NCBI RefSeq assembly: GCF_900090045.1
Contig: NC_041784.1
Coordinates: forward strand, 1,516,001-1,580,000
Length of the DNA: 64,000 nt
Direction: 5' to 3'
Source: Plasmodium malariae
Taxonomy: Eukaryota > Apicomplexa > Aconoidasida > Haemosporida > Plasmodiidae
The first letter of the stretch is position 1, and each line of letters starts with the position of its first letter. Positions 10,949 through 20,206 of this stretch are shown here, piece by piece. A model generated the notes under the pieces. It saw only the letters and a program-made list of their open reading frames with translations. It was not told the DNA's origin and did not search any database. Made by a program: the position numbers and the translations under genes.

Positions 10949-11549
10949 AAGCATACTAATTTTGTATTTTATCAAAAAAAAAAAAAAAAAAAATGGTGAA
11001 TATTATATGAACACGTTAATGCGTTATTTTTATTTTTGAATTTAAAGGGAGAGGGGAAAACGTCGATGTGCGATTTTGAAAAAAAATATACATTTCTCTG
11101 AACACTAGTGTTGCGTGTATACAACCATATGCAGATGTGTTTATACAAGCATGTGGATGTGTGTGTATGTATGAACATGTGCATATATGCATATTTGCAA
11201 CTTGGCAATTTTCCATCTTTTTTTTCCCTGTTTACAAGTACTGCTAATATGTCATATGTGCAGTTAAGGATAACTGTTTCAAAAGTAACGTATTTTATTT
11301 TTTATTTCCCTTACACATATACACGTATATACCTCAAACCTTAAACAGTTATGGGTACCCATTTTAAATGTACATCCATATGTACAGTTTTATCAGTGCA
11401 TTATAAAGAAGGAAACATTTGGAAGGTATAACAAAACATTGTTTGTTCAGAGCAGCTCCCATTTTACCCTTCTTCGTTCTTTGAAACCATCTCGGGCATT
11501 TTCCATTTCGTGTATATCACTTTTTTTTTATTGCCCATTTTTGTTCTTT

Positions 11550-11955
11550 TTTATTTCATTTTTTTCATTTTTTTCTTTTTTATCTTTTTTATCTTTTTTT
11601 TCATTTTTTTCATTTTTTTCTTTTTTATCTTTTTTATCTTTTTTTTCATTTTTATCGTTTTTATCTTTTTTATCGTTTTTATCTTTTTTATCTTTTTTTT
11701 CATTTTTATCGTTTTTATCTTTTTTATCTTTTTTTTCATTTTTATCATTTTTATCATTTTATCTTTTTTATCGTTTTTATCTTTTTTATCTTTTTTTTCA
11801 TTTTTATCGTTTTTATCTTTTTTATCTTTTTTTTCATTTTTATCTTTTTTTTCATTTTTATCATTTTTATCATTTTTATCTTTTTTATCTTTTTTATCTT
11901 TTTTATCTTTTTTATCTTTTTTATCTTTTTTCTTTTTTATCTTTTTTTTCTTTTT
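11550..11955. repeat. Pyrimidine tract: TTTTTATC/TTTTTTCA tandem repeat
   Basis: About 400 bp of almost pure T/C on the + strand with units TTTTTATC, TTTTTATCG and TTTTTTTTCA. Strong purine/pyrimidine strand asymmetry, a candidate for triplex or nucleosome-excluding DNA. Confidence 0.9.
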
Positions 11956-12214
11956 TTTTTTGTGTGCTTTTTTGTTCTCCAAATGCTCACATTTATCAAA
12001 ATTTCACAGACAGCATAAACAAGCAAATAGGTAAAAGGACGCGTGTGTGCATAATACTTGTATATTTTTATGTATGTATGCACGTATGTACACATTTACT
12101 AAACCTGGAATACGCGGAGTTGAAACATTCGTTGCTTTTTTAAAATGCAGTTACAACTGCAAAAATTAAAATCCTAAAAAGGTTAGACGTTTGCATAATA
12201 TATACGTATACTGC

Positions 12215-12310
12215 CACATACGTGTACTGCCACATACGTGTACTGCCACATACGTGTACTGCCACATACGTATCCGGCTACATACGTATCCGGCCACATA
12301 CGTATACTCC
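12215..12310. repeat. 16-bp tandem repeat, unit GCCACATACGTGTACT
   Basis: About five to six copies, degenerating to GGCTACATACGTATCC and CCCATATACGCATA. It lies 60-150 bp upstream of the EF-hand start codon, so probably in the 5' UTR or core promoter. Contains repeated TACGTG/TACGTA palindromes. Confidence 0.85.
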
Positions 12311-12366
12311 CATATACGCATACATACATAGACACGCACACACACACATATATATATATATATGCG

Positions 12367-13068
12367 ATGCGTGGAGTAATTCCGGAAGATAAAATTCATT
12401 TAATACAAAAAAATTTCAACATAGTTGATAGTAATCGAGATAATAAAATTGATGAACATGAATTTAAAACATTATTGCGGTTACTAGGACAAACCAAGAC
12501 GGAAAAGGAAATAGAGGAAATTATTGAAAAGCATTTTGAGGATGATAATGATGAAGATAAGGAGGACAAAAGGGAAGAAGATGGAAAGAACAAAAAAGAT
12601 GAAGAGGATAACAAAAATTATAAAAGTAAAAATTATATTAAGAAAAATACAGTAAAAGGTATAGCAAACCATGAACGTATAAAAAGTTTAATTGCAAAAT
12701 TAAATAATTTTAGTGAAAATAATAAAAAAGAAGATGGCATAACAAATATAGGAAATAATTCCCTATTAAATAATAAACTGATAAAAAAAAAAAAAAAAAA
12801 ACCTATTAATTTTGAAACGTTTATGAATATATTTATGAACACTTATACTGAACCAATATCATTAAATGAGTTAGTTAGATGCTTTGAAGTGTTCGACAAT
12901 GAAAAAAGTGGTTATATGGATGAAGAAAAATTAAGATATATTCTGATGAATTCAAATGAAAGGTTAATTGATGAAGATATAAAATTTTTTTTAAAATCTT
13001 TAAATCTGAAAGACATAAATAAAATAGACTATGTTTTACTGTCCAAAAAGTTAAAAAATATTTCTTAA
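12367..13068 (+). CDS. EF-hand protein, calmodulin/light-chain-like
   Basis: 233 residues from the ATG that follows the (AT)n leader; the frame is open further upstream only through repeat sequence. A canonical EF-hand calcium loop lies at residues 21-32 (D-S-N-R-D-N-K-I-D-E-H-E: acidic or Asn ligands at positions 1, 3, 5, 9 and Glu at 12), preceded by an amphipathic helix. A second, degenerate loop near the C-terminus (DNEKSGYMDEEK) keeps Asp1, Ser5, Gly6 and Asp9 but has Lys at position 12 and probably binds calcium weakly or not at all. The two lobes are separated by a charged Asp/Glu/Lys-rich insert of about 80 residues. This layout, one active loop and one lost loop in a calmodulin-like frame, fits calmodulin-like proteins or myosin essential light chains. 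The binding partner cannot be told from sequence. Confidence 0.8.
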   Translation: MRGVIPEDKIHLIQKNFNIVDSNRDNKIDEHEFKTLLRLLGQTKTEKEIEEIIEKHFEDDNDEDKEDKREEDGKNKKDEEDNKNYKSKNYIKKNTVKGIANHERIKSLIAKLNNFSENNKKEDGITNIGNNSLLNNKLIKKKKKKPINFETFMNIFMNTYTEPISLNELVRCFEVFDNEKSGYMDEEKLRYILMNSNERLIDEDIKFFLKSLNLKDINKIDYVLLSKKLKNIS

Positions 13069-13219
13069 CATAAAAAATTATTGTGTTTTGAAAAAAGAGA
13101 AAGCGTGAAAATATGATATCATTTTTGTGGACTATTTCTGGAGTAGGAAATTTATTTTGTATTTCCTGAATTGGGATTGCACCTTTGTTGTTGGGCCATG
13201 CGGGTTTGCATCCATGAAG

Positions 13220-13460
13220 GTGTATGTATTTGTACGTGTGTTTGTGTTTGTGTTTGTGTTTGTGTTTGTATTTTTGTTTGTTTTTGTGCTTATGTTTGTG
13301 TTTGTATTTTTGTTTGTTTTTGTGCTTATGTTTGTGTTTGTATTTGTGTTTGTTTTTGTGCTTATGTTTGTGTTTGTATTTGTGTTTGTTTTTGTGCTTA
13401 TGTTTGTGTTTGTTTTTGTGCTTATGTTTGTGTTTGTATTTGCGTTTGTGCTTGTATTTT
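13220..13460. repeat. TTTGTG/TTTTTG minisatellite
   Basis: About 240 bp built from TTTGTGTTTGTATTTG, GTTTTTGTGCTTATG units, just downstream of the EF-hand stop. The three open + frames over it are repeat artefacts. Confidence 0.9.
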
Positions 13461-13651
13461 GTTTTCATTTCTGTTTGCATTTCCCCCCCTTTTTTCGTGG
13501 GAAAGCACAGTATATTTTATTACTTTTTCCTTGAAAACATAGCTATTTATTTTTCCACAAAATTATATCGTACATTAGCATTAAATGACGTTGCATTATG
13601 TTTCTGATTACTTGCTTATTTGTAAATTATTTTTTTGAACAATTATTAATC

Positions 13652-13681
13652 AAATCAAATCAAATCGATTTGATTTGATTT
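13652..13681. other. Perfect 30-bp palindrome
   Basis: Two 15-base arms, AAATCAAATCAAATC and its exact reverse complement, meet without a spacer at a central ATCGAT. It sits between two convergent genes and is not part of a longer simple repeat in both directions, so it could form a cruciform in DNA or a long hairpin in either 3' UTR. Confidence 0.9.
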
Positions 13682-14559
13682 ATTTTATTGTGTGGTACCT
13701 TTATTGGAGAAACAAAACCCGAACATGTACATAATTATTGTTCGATCTTTTGTTTTCGTTTCCTTAATGGTAAGTAATTAACAGTAATTACCATCATGAA
13801 TGTCATATGCATGATAGCAAAAGGAAATGCATATTTTTAATAGCTCTGTACAAAAAACAAAAAAAAAAAAATAAAAAATAAAAAAAAAAAAATAAAAAAA
13901 TAAAAAAAAAAAAATAATAATTTTACCCTTGTGACATTTCTTTTTTCCCTAAAATTTGATATAATTAGAATTTAGTTTAAATCGTTGGTTGTGATACTGG
14001 AAACAAAAAAACAAAAAAACAAAAAACAAAAAACAAAAAACAAAAAACAAAAAACAAAAAAAAAATACGAAAAAACTACATATATACTAACAAAAAAAAA
14101 AAGTTGTGATTATGATAACAATAGTAATGAAAATTATTATAACAACGGAAACAAATGAATCATAAAAAAAAAAAAAAAAAAAAAGACATAACAAGGAACG
14201 AATTTAAAATGAATAGGAGGAAAATAAAGCATAAACTAAAAAATAAAAAAAAAACTCCTTATTATACTCTTTGTGCAACTACGTCTTTACATGCTTTGGT
14301 GTAATTTTGCATATATATATATATATATATATGCACATATACACATATGTATGTACGTATATGTATGGGCTCATTCCTTTAAAATTTCTCTTTAAAAACC
14401 ATTTTATACAATGATGACAAAAATGTTTGGAAAATAGAAAAAAAAAATTCTAATCATTTTTATGAAGCTTGTCCATAATACAATTGTGCAATAAACGAGG
14501 GTTCAAAAATTGCTGCTTTTTTTTTTTTTTTTTTTTTTTTCTATAATAATAGTAATAAT

Positions 14560-14695
14560 AATTGTAATAATAATTGTAGTAATAATTGTAGTAATAATTG
14601 TAGTAATAATTGTAGTAATAATTGTAGTAATAATTGTAGTAATAATTGTAGTAATAATTGTAGTAATAATAGTAGTAATAATAGTAGTTATAATG
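14560..14695. repeat. 12-bp repeat, unit TAGTAATAATTG
   Basis: About ten copies immediately downstream of the P28 stop (in the P28 3' UTR direction), preceded by a poly(T) run at 14517-14540. Confidence 0.9.
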
Positions 14696-14772
14696 GTAAT
14701 AATTATTATTATTATTGTTATCACTATGATTATAATTATTACACGTGTTTATATCCAGCTAAATGATGCAAA

Positions 14773-15462
14773 CTATAATGCTGCCATCATATAGACTGCA
14801 AGTATAACTAAAAGGCTGAACATGGACATTTCATTCATTACACTGTAGCCTGTACTTCCATTTTCACCACTACCTTCACCACCGCTGCCCTCACCTCCGT
14901 CACCTTCACCTCCACTACCTGCTCCTCCATCATCTATCTTAGCACATTCATAAAATGTTCCTTGTAATTTGCATTCTTTATCTTCTTTACATTTCAGTGT
15001 ACATTTGGTTTTTCCGGGTTTTTCACACTTTTTATTTTCATCATGTACTATGCCTACATGACAAGCACATTTTGTAATATTTGCATTATAGGGGTCAACT
15101 ATACATTTTCCTTGTCCACATACAACCTTATCACATATACTTGGAATACATTGATCATTTACTGGTATATAGCCTCTGTTGCAGGTACATGCTAATTTCT
15201 TTGGGTCTGATGCTGATAAGATATTTGTGCATGTAGCATAGTGATCACAGAAATTATTTAAATGTTCAATTTTTTCGCATTGTCCTTTTTTTTCACAAAT
15301 ACTTTCATATGTTAAAACAAATCCTTCATTGCACCGACATTCAAAATGGTTACTCATTTGAACTAAATCTCCATTTATGCATACTGTGGACTCATTGACT
15401 ATTGCATTACTATATTTTATTACAAGTTGGATGAAAAATAAAAGAAATACACTGTAATTCAT
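14773..15462 (-). CDS. P28: Ookinete surface protein P28
   Basis: 229 residues. P28 is a GPI-anchored, EGF-like protein of the zygote and ookinete surface in the mosquito midgut, partly redundant with P25. Residues 1-20 are a hydrophobic signal peptide. Four Cys-rich EGF-like modules follow, opening with the family hallmark VQMSNHFECRCNEGF and including CNRGYIPVNDQC and CACHVG. The fourth module is short (C-T-L-K-C ... C ... C), as is usual for P28. It is followed by a Gly/Ser/Glu spacer of GSGGEG-type repeats and a C-terminal hydrophobic tail, the GPI-attachment signal. The short fourth EGF and the Gly-rich repeats distinguish P28 from P25. The start is the ATG before the signal peptide. Expression is probably female-gametocyte transcription with translational repression, as known for the family; possible ookinete regulator sites upstream are listed separately. 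Confidence 0.95.
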   Translation of the reverse strand: MNYSVFLLFFIQLVIKYSNAIVNESTVCINGDLVQMSNHFECRCNEGFVLTYESICEKKGQCEKIEHLNNFCDHYATCTNILSASDPKKLACTCNRGYIPVNDQCIPSICDKVVCGQGKCIVDPYNANITKCACHVGIVHDENKKCEKPGKTKCTLKCKEDKECKLQGTFYECAKIDDGGAGSGGEGDGGEGSGGEGSGENGSTGYSVMNEMSMFSLLVILAVYMMAAL

Positions 15463-15849
15463 TTTTATTTTTAAGAAGGTTCAATGTGTTTTATTTTTTT
15501 ATTTTTAAGACAATACAGCATAAAAAATTTTACAAAACTTTTGTGCTAGGTGAATATACAGAGAAATCAAATTTGAACAAATTGAACAAGAAAGAAAAAA
15601 ACGATAAAATGATAAAATGTAAAACGATTAAATGAAAAATGATAAAATGGAAAAATGGTGAAACGATTAAATGAAAAATGATAAAATGAAAAATGGTAAA
15701 ATGGTAAAATGATTAAATAGCAAAATAACAAAATAGCAAATAACTGAAAAAAAAAATGTAGAAAGTATTAAATTTTATTATATTATGTTTTATTTCTTTA
15801 TTCATTCATGTATATTTATGTCTATGTATTTTTTTTTTCTTTCTTTCTT

Positions 15850-15880
<31 letters not shown>

Positions 15881-15978
15881 TTGTTGTTGTATCTACATGT
15901 CCGTTCAGAATTTTTTCAAAAAAAAAAAAAAAAGGTCTTTGTGAGCTTTTATAAAATATTCATTAAAATTAAAAATTA

Positions 15979-16921
15979 TAGCTAGCACATATGTTACTTG
16001 AGTTTTCTGTTAGTAATAAATCATACGCAAATTACACACCTTTTTGTTAAGATTATATGAAGAAATATATTTTTATACTTATCAATTAAATTAATATCGG
16101 AAATATGATCACTTTTTTTTTTCTTCAAAACTTTTTGATTAGCTAGAATTATATCTGTAGAACATTTGTACGTAAGAATTTATTTTATGAAAATGAAAAC
16201 AAATCATAAATTTTGAACATGCGCAATTTTATACAAATTATTTTTTTTGATTTATAACCATCGGTTAAGGACATAATGTAGGCGATGTAACCATTTATTG
16301 ACGAAGTATTCCCATTTTGATATTTTCACTCTAATGTAGAAATAACATAGTGATTAAGCACAAAAATGTATTTTCTTTGTAAGTGCAATATTTTTATAAG
16401 TGCACCTCCTTATAAATGCACTTTCTCAAAAAATACATTTCCCATAACCACACTGAGTATGCAATTTGCTGAAGTCCAAAACATAGGAATCGCTTGAAAA
16501 AAAATTAATTTTTTATGAACAAATGACTTATCAGTAGCTATAAAAAAAAAAAAAAAAAATTATAAATTCTTTAGAAATATTAACAAGTTATCATGTGCTC
16601 ATGACTTCATGCGGAAATATATGTTTCATTGTAAAAATAATAAATTATTATATGAACATGCAAGCACGTCAGGAAAACTGTGTTAAAATTTTGTTTTAAC
16701 AGTACAAAGAACAAATGCTCAACAAGATGTGCATATGAATAACTTATTGTATGCCCAACGCCAAAAAAAATAACAATTAACTACGAATAAAAAAAAAAAC
16801 CACAAATACAAACAAAATAGCTACAAATAAAAAAAAAAAAAAAAAAGCCACATATATGAACAAAATAGCTACAAATAAAAAATAAAAAAAAAAGATGCCA
16901 CATATACGAACAAAATAGCTA
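15979..16921 (-). promoter_or_regulatory. Cluster of six TAGCTA hexamers upstream of P28 (candidate AP2-O sites)
   Basis: Exact TAGCTA occurs at 15979, 16140, 16535, 16818, 16866 and 16916. The hexamer is its own reverse complement. TAGCTA is the core motif I recall for the ookinete ApiAP2 factor AP2-O in rodent malaria. At this base composition about 0.2-0.3 chance copies would be expected in the interval. Three of the six are spaced about 49 bp apart inside a degenerate repeat. Function is inferred; binding is not shown. Confidence 0.45.
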
Positions 16922-17040
16922 CACAAAAATATAAAACAAGAAGCCATATATAGTAATAAATTAGCAAAATATAAATAAACAAAAAGAAGCCAGATATTCT
17001 AACAAAATTACTATATATAAATAAAAAAAATAAGCATAAA
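16735..17040. repeat. Degenerate tandem repeat of about 50 bp
   Basis: Imperfect copies of GCCACATATNNGAACAAAATAGCTACAAATAAA with A-rich spacers, degenerating rightward to AAGCCATATATAGTAATAAA and AGCCAGATATTCTAACAAAA. It lies about 1.3-1.6 kb upstream of the P28 start and closer to the P25 stop. Confidence 0.7.
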
Positions 17041-17584
17041 TAAGATCAAAAAACAAAAAAATAAAAATATGCAGAAAAGGAAACGAATGGAGAATACTGA
17101 CATGATGACAAGGTGTTCTCAGTTAAGTGCACTTTACCACTAGTCTAGTTCTATTCTGAACATCTGTTTTTTGTACTTTTTTAGAAATATTTTGGATGAA
17201 AGTTGATTTTGTAGTAATAAGTTTTTTTTTTTTTCTTTTCTTTTCTATCTTTCCCTTTTTTTTTTTTTTTTTTTTTTTTGGCATAATTTATATTTTTTCA
17301 AATAAAGGAAAACTTACTGTTTTATTTCTTTATCTTTCTCGTAATTATTTTTGCTTTGTGAAAAACAAATTTTTTGACTGTTCAAGATGAATTTGGAGTA
17401 TTGAAAAAAACATACATACGTGCATACATTATATATATATTATATATATCATATATAAAGATACAAATGATTAATTTACGATAAAGTATTAAAAAAAAAA
17501 AAAAAAGAAAAAAAAAAAAATTTTATTGTAAGCAAAAAGTGTTTTAACTTTACAAATATATCCAATGTACTCATAAATTTACAT

Positions 17585-18235
17585 TCAAATAATATATAAA
17601 TAGGTTAAAGCTATAATGAAAATGATACTTAAATTTACAATGTTAAATACTGAATAGGCAGTACATATACCTTCTTCTTTATCAAAAGAAAAACCATCTT
17701 CACAGTCACATTTATAACGTCCTTCTACAACTTTGCAAGTTTCGTTGCTCTTTAAGCATTTTAATGTACATTTAGTTTCCCCATCTTTTGTACACATGTT
17801 TTTGTTATTTGGATCTGGAACTTTGCCTATATCACAAGAACATATGGCAGTTTTAACATCTTCATTATTTGGGTCTAAAATACATTTTCCTTTATCACAA
17901 GATACATTTTTACATACAGACGGAACACAAACATCTTTTACATTAGTATATCCTACATCACACATACAAGTATATTTATTTGGCGTGTTAGCCAAAACAC
18001 ATGTAGAAAAATCAGCACAAGGTTTAGATTTAGTTCCTTCTTTGCATTCTTGTTTCTGTTCACACACATCGTCCTTTACATGTACATGTCCATCATCACA
18101 TACACACTCAAAATGATTGCTCATTTGAATCAGATACCCATTTTTACATACCGTGTCTATGGTGACCTTTGCTTTATTATGTTTTATTGCAAGTTGCATT
18201 AAAAAGAAAAGAATCGCACTGTAATAGGTATTCAT
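17585..18235 (-). CDS. P25: Ookinete surface protein P25
   Basis: 216 residues from the ATG at 18235. The frame is open further upstream but only through poly-A and GTA-repeat translations (Phe and Leu runs), so the MNTYYS start that begins the signal peptide is preferred. P25 is the GPI-anchored EGF-like coat protein of zygotes and ookinetes and a transmission-blocking vaccine target. After the signal peptide come four full EGF-like modules: the first with QMSNHFECVCDDG, the second CSTC-like (CADFSTC ... CMCDVGY), the third SVCKNVSCDKGKCILDP, and the fourth complete, with CTLKCLKSNETC and CDCEDGFSFDKEEGIC. A hydrophobic GPI signal ends the protein (FNIVNLSIIFIIALTYLYII). The complete fourth EGF and absence of a Gly-rich spacer mark it as P25. 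P28 lies 2.1 kb downstream on the same strand, as in other malaria parasites. Confidence 0.95.
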   Translation of the reverse strand: MNTYYSAILFFLMQLAIKHNKAKVTIDTVCKNGYLIQMSNHFECVCDDGHVHVKDDVCEQKQECKEGTKSKPCADFSTCVLANTPNKYTCMCDVGYTNVKDVCVPSVCKNVSCDKGKCILDPNNEDVKTAICSCDIGKVPDPNNKNMCTKDGETKCTLKCLKSNETCKVVEGRYKCDCEDGFSFDKEEGICTAYSVFNIVNLSIIFIIALTYLYII

Positions 18236-19326
18236 ATTGAAATAATATGTATATGTAAGTAGTAGTAATAGTAATAATAATAATAGGAGAGAACAAAAAA
18301 AAAAAAAAAAAAATGAACTGTTCTTACAAAATTTATGATATTTTATCAATTTGTTGATATGATTTGTTAAGGTAATATTAATTTTTGCACAAAATTAAAA
18401 CAACTCTACAAAAAACAAAAAAAGAAAAAAAAAGTAGCAAATAAACGAGGAAACAAAACAGACAAATTCAATTAATATTGAAATGAGGTTAATTATGAAC
18501 TGAGGAAAATAAGGTAAATTTTGACGTAATAAAACAAATAAAAACTTAAATTATACAAAATAATATAAAAAAAAAATATATATTTTTTTTTTAATATATG
18601 CGTACTACTTTATTTTATTGTCCTTGTTTTTTGAACTTGATTTTTTTTTTTTTTACTCGAATTTTGGTGTGACATTTTGAGGAAGCGTGGATTTTTATTG
18701 CTAATGCATGGAAAAAAAAAAAAAAAAAAAAAAAGCAAAGTGCTCAAGATAGTTTGCAATGCACATATATATATATATGCTTGAGTGCGTGTATATGTGT
18801 ACGTACTTTCTGTACGTACATCATATGATGTTGTATGCAGGGGAATGTAAAACGCTTTTGTGGTTTCCTTCAAACGTGTCGCAATGCCGTCCGCATAACT
18901 TTCAAGGCATACATATATATGTACTCGCCCTCTCCTATTAAAGTTTAAGTTAGACAACTGGTTTTTAATAAGAAGTTTTATTAGTCTTACAATAGTCCTA
19001 CTCTGGTGGTAGTTTTTTTATTTTTATTTTTATTCCTTTATTATTATTATTTTTTTGTTTGTTTGAGGGAAACACACATTGATATATATATATATGTATA
19101 AATATTCCAATATTGTATGATACAATTTTAATCTTTAATTAAAAAAAGTATAGAGTGCATGAAGGAGAATGTTCCTTCTTAAGAATACAAATATTATTTT
19201 AATATTTTTAAAAAGTTATGAAATAAATTGGAATTTATGATATCCTTATTAAAATGCATATATAACGCTAATGTTGTTTTTTCAAAATGGGGACATATAA
19301 ATAAATATGTAAATACATACACACAC

Positions 19327-19374
<48 letters not shown>

Positions 19375-19460
19375 CATAACTGTTCACTGAAAAAGGAATA
19401 AAAATATGAACACAATGTACGCAAGTATTATGTATGTATTCCATATGATTATGCCATAAT
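18236..19460. other. Intergenic region upstream of P25
   Basis: P25 promoter and 5' UTR plus the 3' region of the next gene. Contains poly(A) just upstream of P25, a GTAGTAATAATAATAG run near 18255, poly(T) at 18643 and 18712 and (AT)n near 19345. I see no TAGCTA cluster here, in contrast to P28. A short open stretch on the minus strand (18610-18957) has no protein-like features. Confidence 0.75.
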
Positions 19461-20014
19461 TTAGATCTGCGTATACTCCATAATTAATTTGTTAACATTA
19501 TACTTTTGAAATATTAAGAATAAAAAAGGGGATTCTTTCCACATCAACTTTATTCTGTTTAATTCATCTTCACATGTACCATCAACATGAACAAGTGTTT
19601 CATGTATCTTTTCTTTTAATTTATAATCTTGACTAAAATATGTCATTGTGTTGTTAAAGAAGACGTCCAAGGAATGTAATAAAGTAGTACTGGCAGTAGT
19701 AGCAGTAGTAGTGGTAGCGTTTTTATCTTTACACTCTTTAATACATCTTTGCAGTGCTTTCATTCTTTCAACACACTCTTTCATATGGACTAGTAGTGAT
19801 TTTAATGACTCGAATATTTTTATAAACTCATATGTTAATTCACTTTTCAGAAGAGTATGCAACTCTGCTGCTTTGTGGAGCCCTTTACCAGGGGTCGAGC
19901 TAAAATGAAATTGAAAGAAAAGAGGAGTGAGGGTGTAGAAAAAAATCAAACATAAACCTTATTTTCGTTATGTATGCACATGTTTTTAAGACGTAGAAAA
20001 GTAATATTATTTTA

Positions 20015-20053
<39 letters not shown>

Positions 20054-20206
20054 AGCGTATGTATAATATAATATGTACCTTTTATTTAAAATGATCTGAG
20101 TGAGTTGATTTATCGAAACAACAGTAGAATCATGTAAAGTGAAATACTTTTTAATATAAATAATACTTTCATTTGCAATATTTTTTTCATTTTTCCTTTC
20201 GCTCAT
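19461..20206 (-). CDS. Small helical protein of unknown function, two exons
   Basis: Exon 1 is 20079-20206, exon 2 19461-19899. The donor AAAAG|GTACAT and acceptor CATTTTAG|C join in phase 2 over a 179-bp intron that includes a long poly-A run, giving 188 residues. The ATG used begins MSERKNEKN; an upstream in-frame codon is not ATG. The protein is predicted mostly alpha-helical with heptad-like Leu/Ile spacing (about 55-90, KAAELHTLLKSELTYEFIK then LLVHMKECVERMKALQRCIK) and a Thr/Ala-rich linker. The sequence spanning the join (NKSSTPGKGLHKAAEL) reads smoothly, supporting the splice. No signal peptide, membrane segment or catalytic motif. Short coiled-coil subunits of trafficking, spindle or kinetochore complexes look like this, but I cannot name a family. 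Confidence 0.7.

Larger units (their letters stand above)
10949..12366. other. Intergenic region between methyltransferase and EF-hand genes
   Basis: Contains poly(A), a 400-bp pyrimidine repeat (11550-11950) and a 16-bp CATACGTGTACTGCCA-like repeat just upstream of the EF-hand start. No gene supported; long Phe/Leu/Ser and Lys/Asp frames are repeat translations. Confidence 0.8.
13069..14772. other. Intergenic region between convergent EF-hand gene and P28
   Basis: 1.7 kb of two facing 3' regions: TTTGTG repeat (13220-13460), a perfect 30-bp palindrome (13652-13681), A-rich ACAAAAA repeats (13990-14070), poly(A) near 14165, (AT)n near 14312, poly(T) at 14517-14540 and a TAGTAATAATTG repeat. 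No gene supported. Confidence 0.8.
15463..17584. other. Intergenic region between P25 and P28 (P28 5' region)
   Basis: 2.1 kb containing the P28 promoter and 5' UTR plus the P25 3' UTR. It holds ATGATAAAATG-type repeats (15596-15720), poly(T) near 15860, six TAGCTA hexamers (15979-16921), a degenerate repeat of about 50 bp (16735-17040) and poly(T) at 17255-17280. No gene supported. Confidence 0.75.

Noticed and set aside
11439..12143. Phe/Leu/Ser frames of up to 234 residues and the antisense Lys/Asp frame
   Set aside because: Translations of the pyrimidine tandem repeat.
12875..13607. Overlapping Lys/His, Phe/Val and Cys/Val repeat frames
   Set aside because: Caused by the TTTGTG minisatellite after the EF-hand gene; not coding.
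17733..18116. 127-residue plus-strand frame
   Set aside because: Antisense shadow of the P25 EGF domains.
18610..18957. 115-residue minus-strand frame upstream of P25
   Set aside because: Contains poly-Phe and Lys runs from homopolymers and no conserved-looking stretch; no splice partner found.
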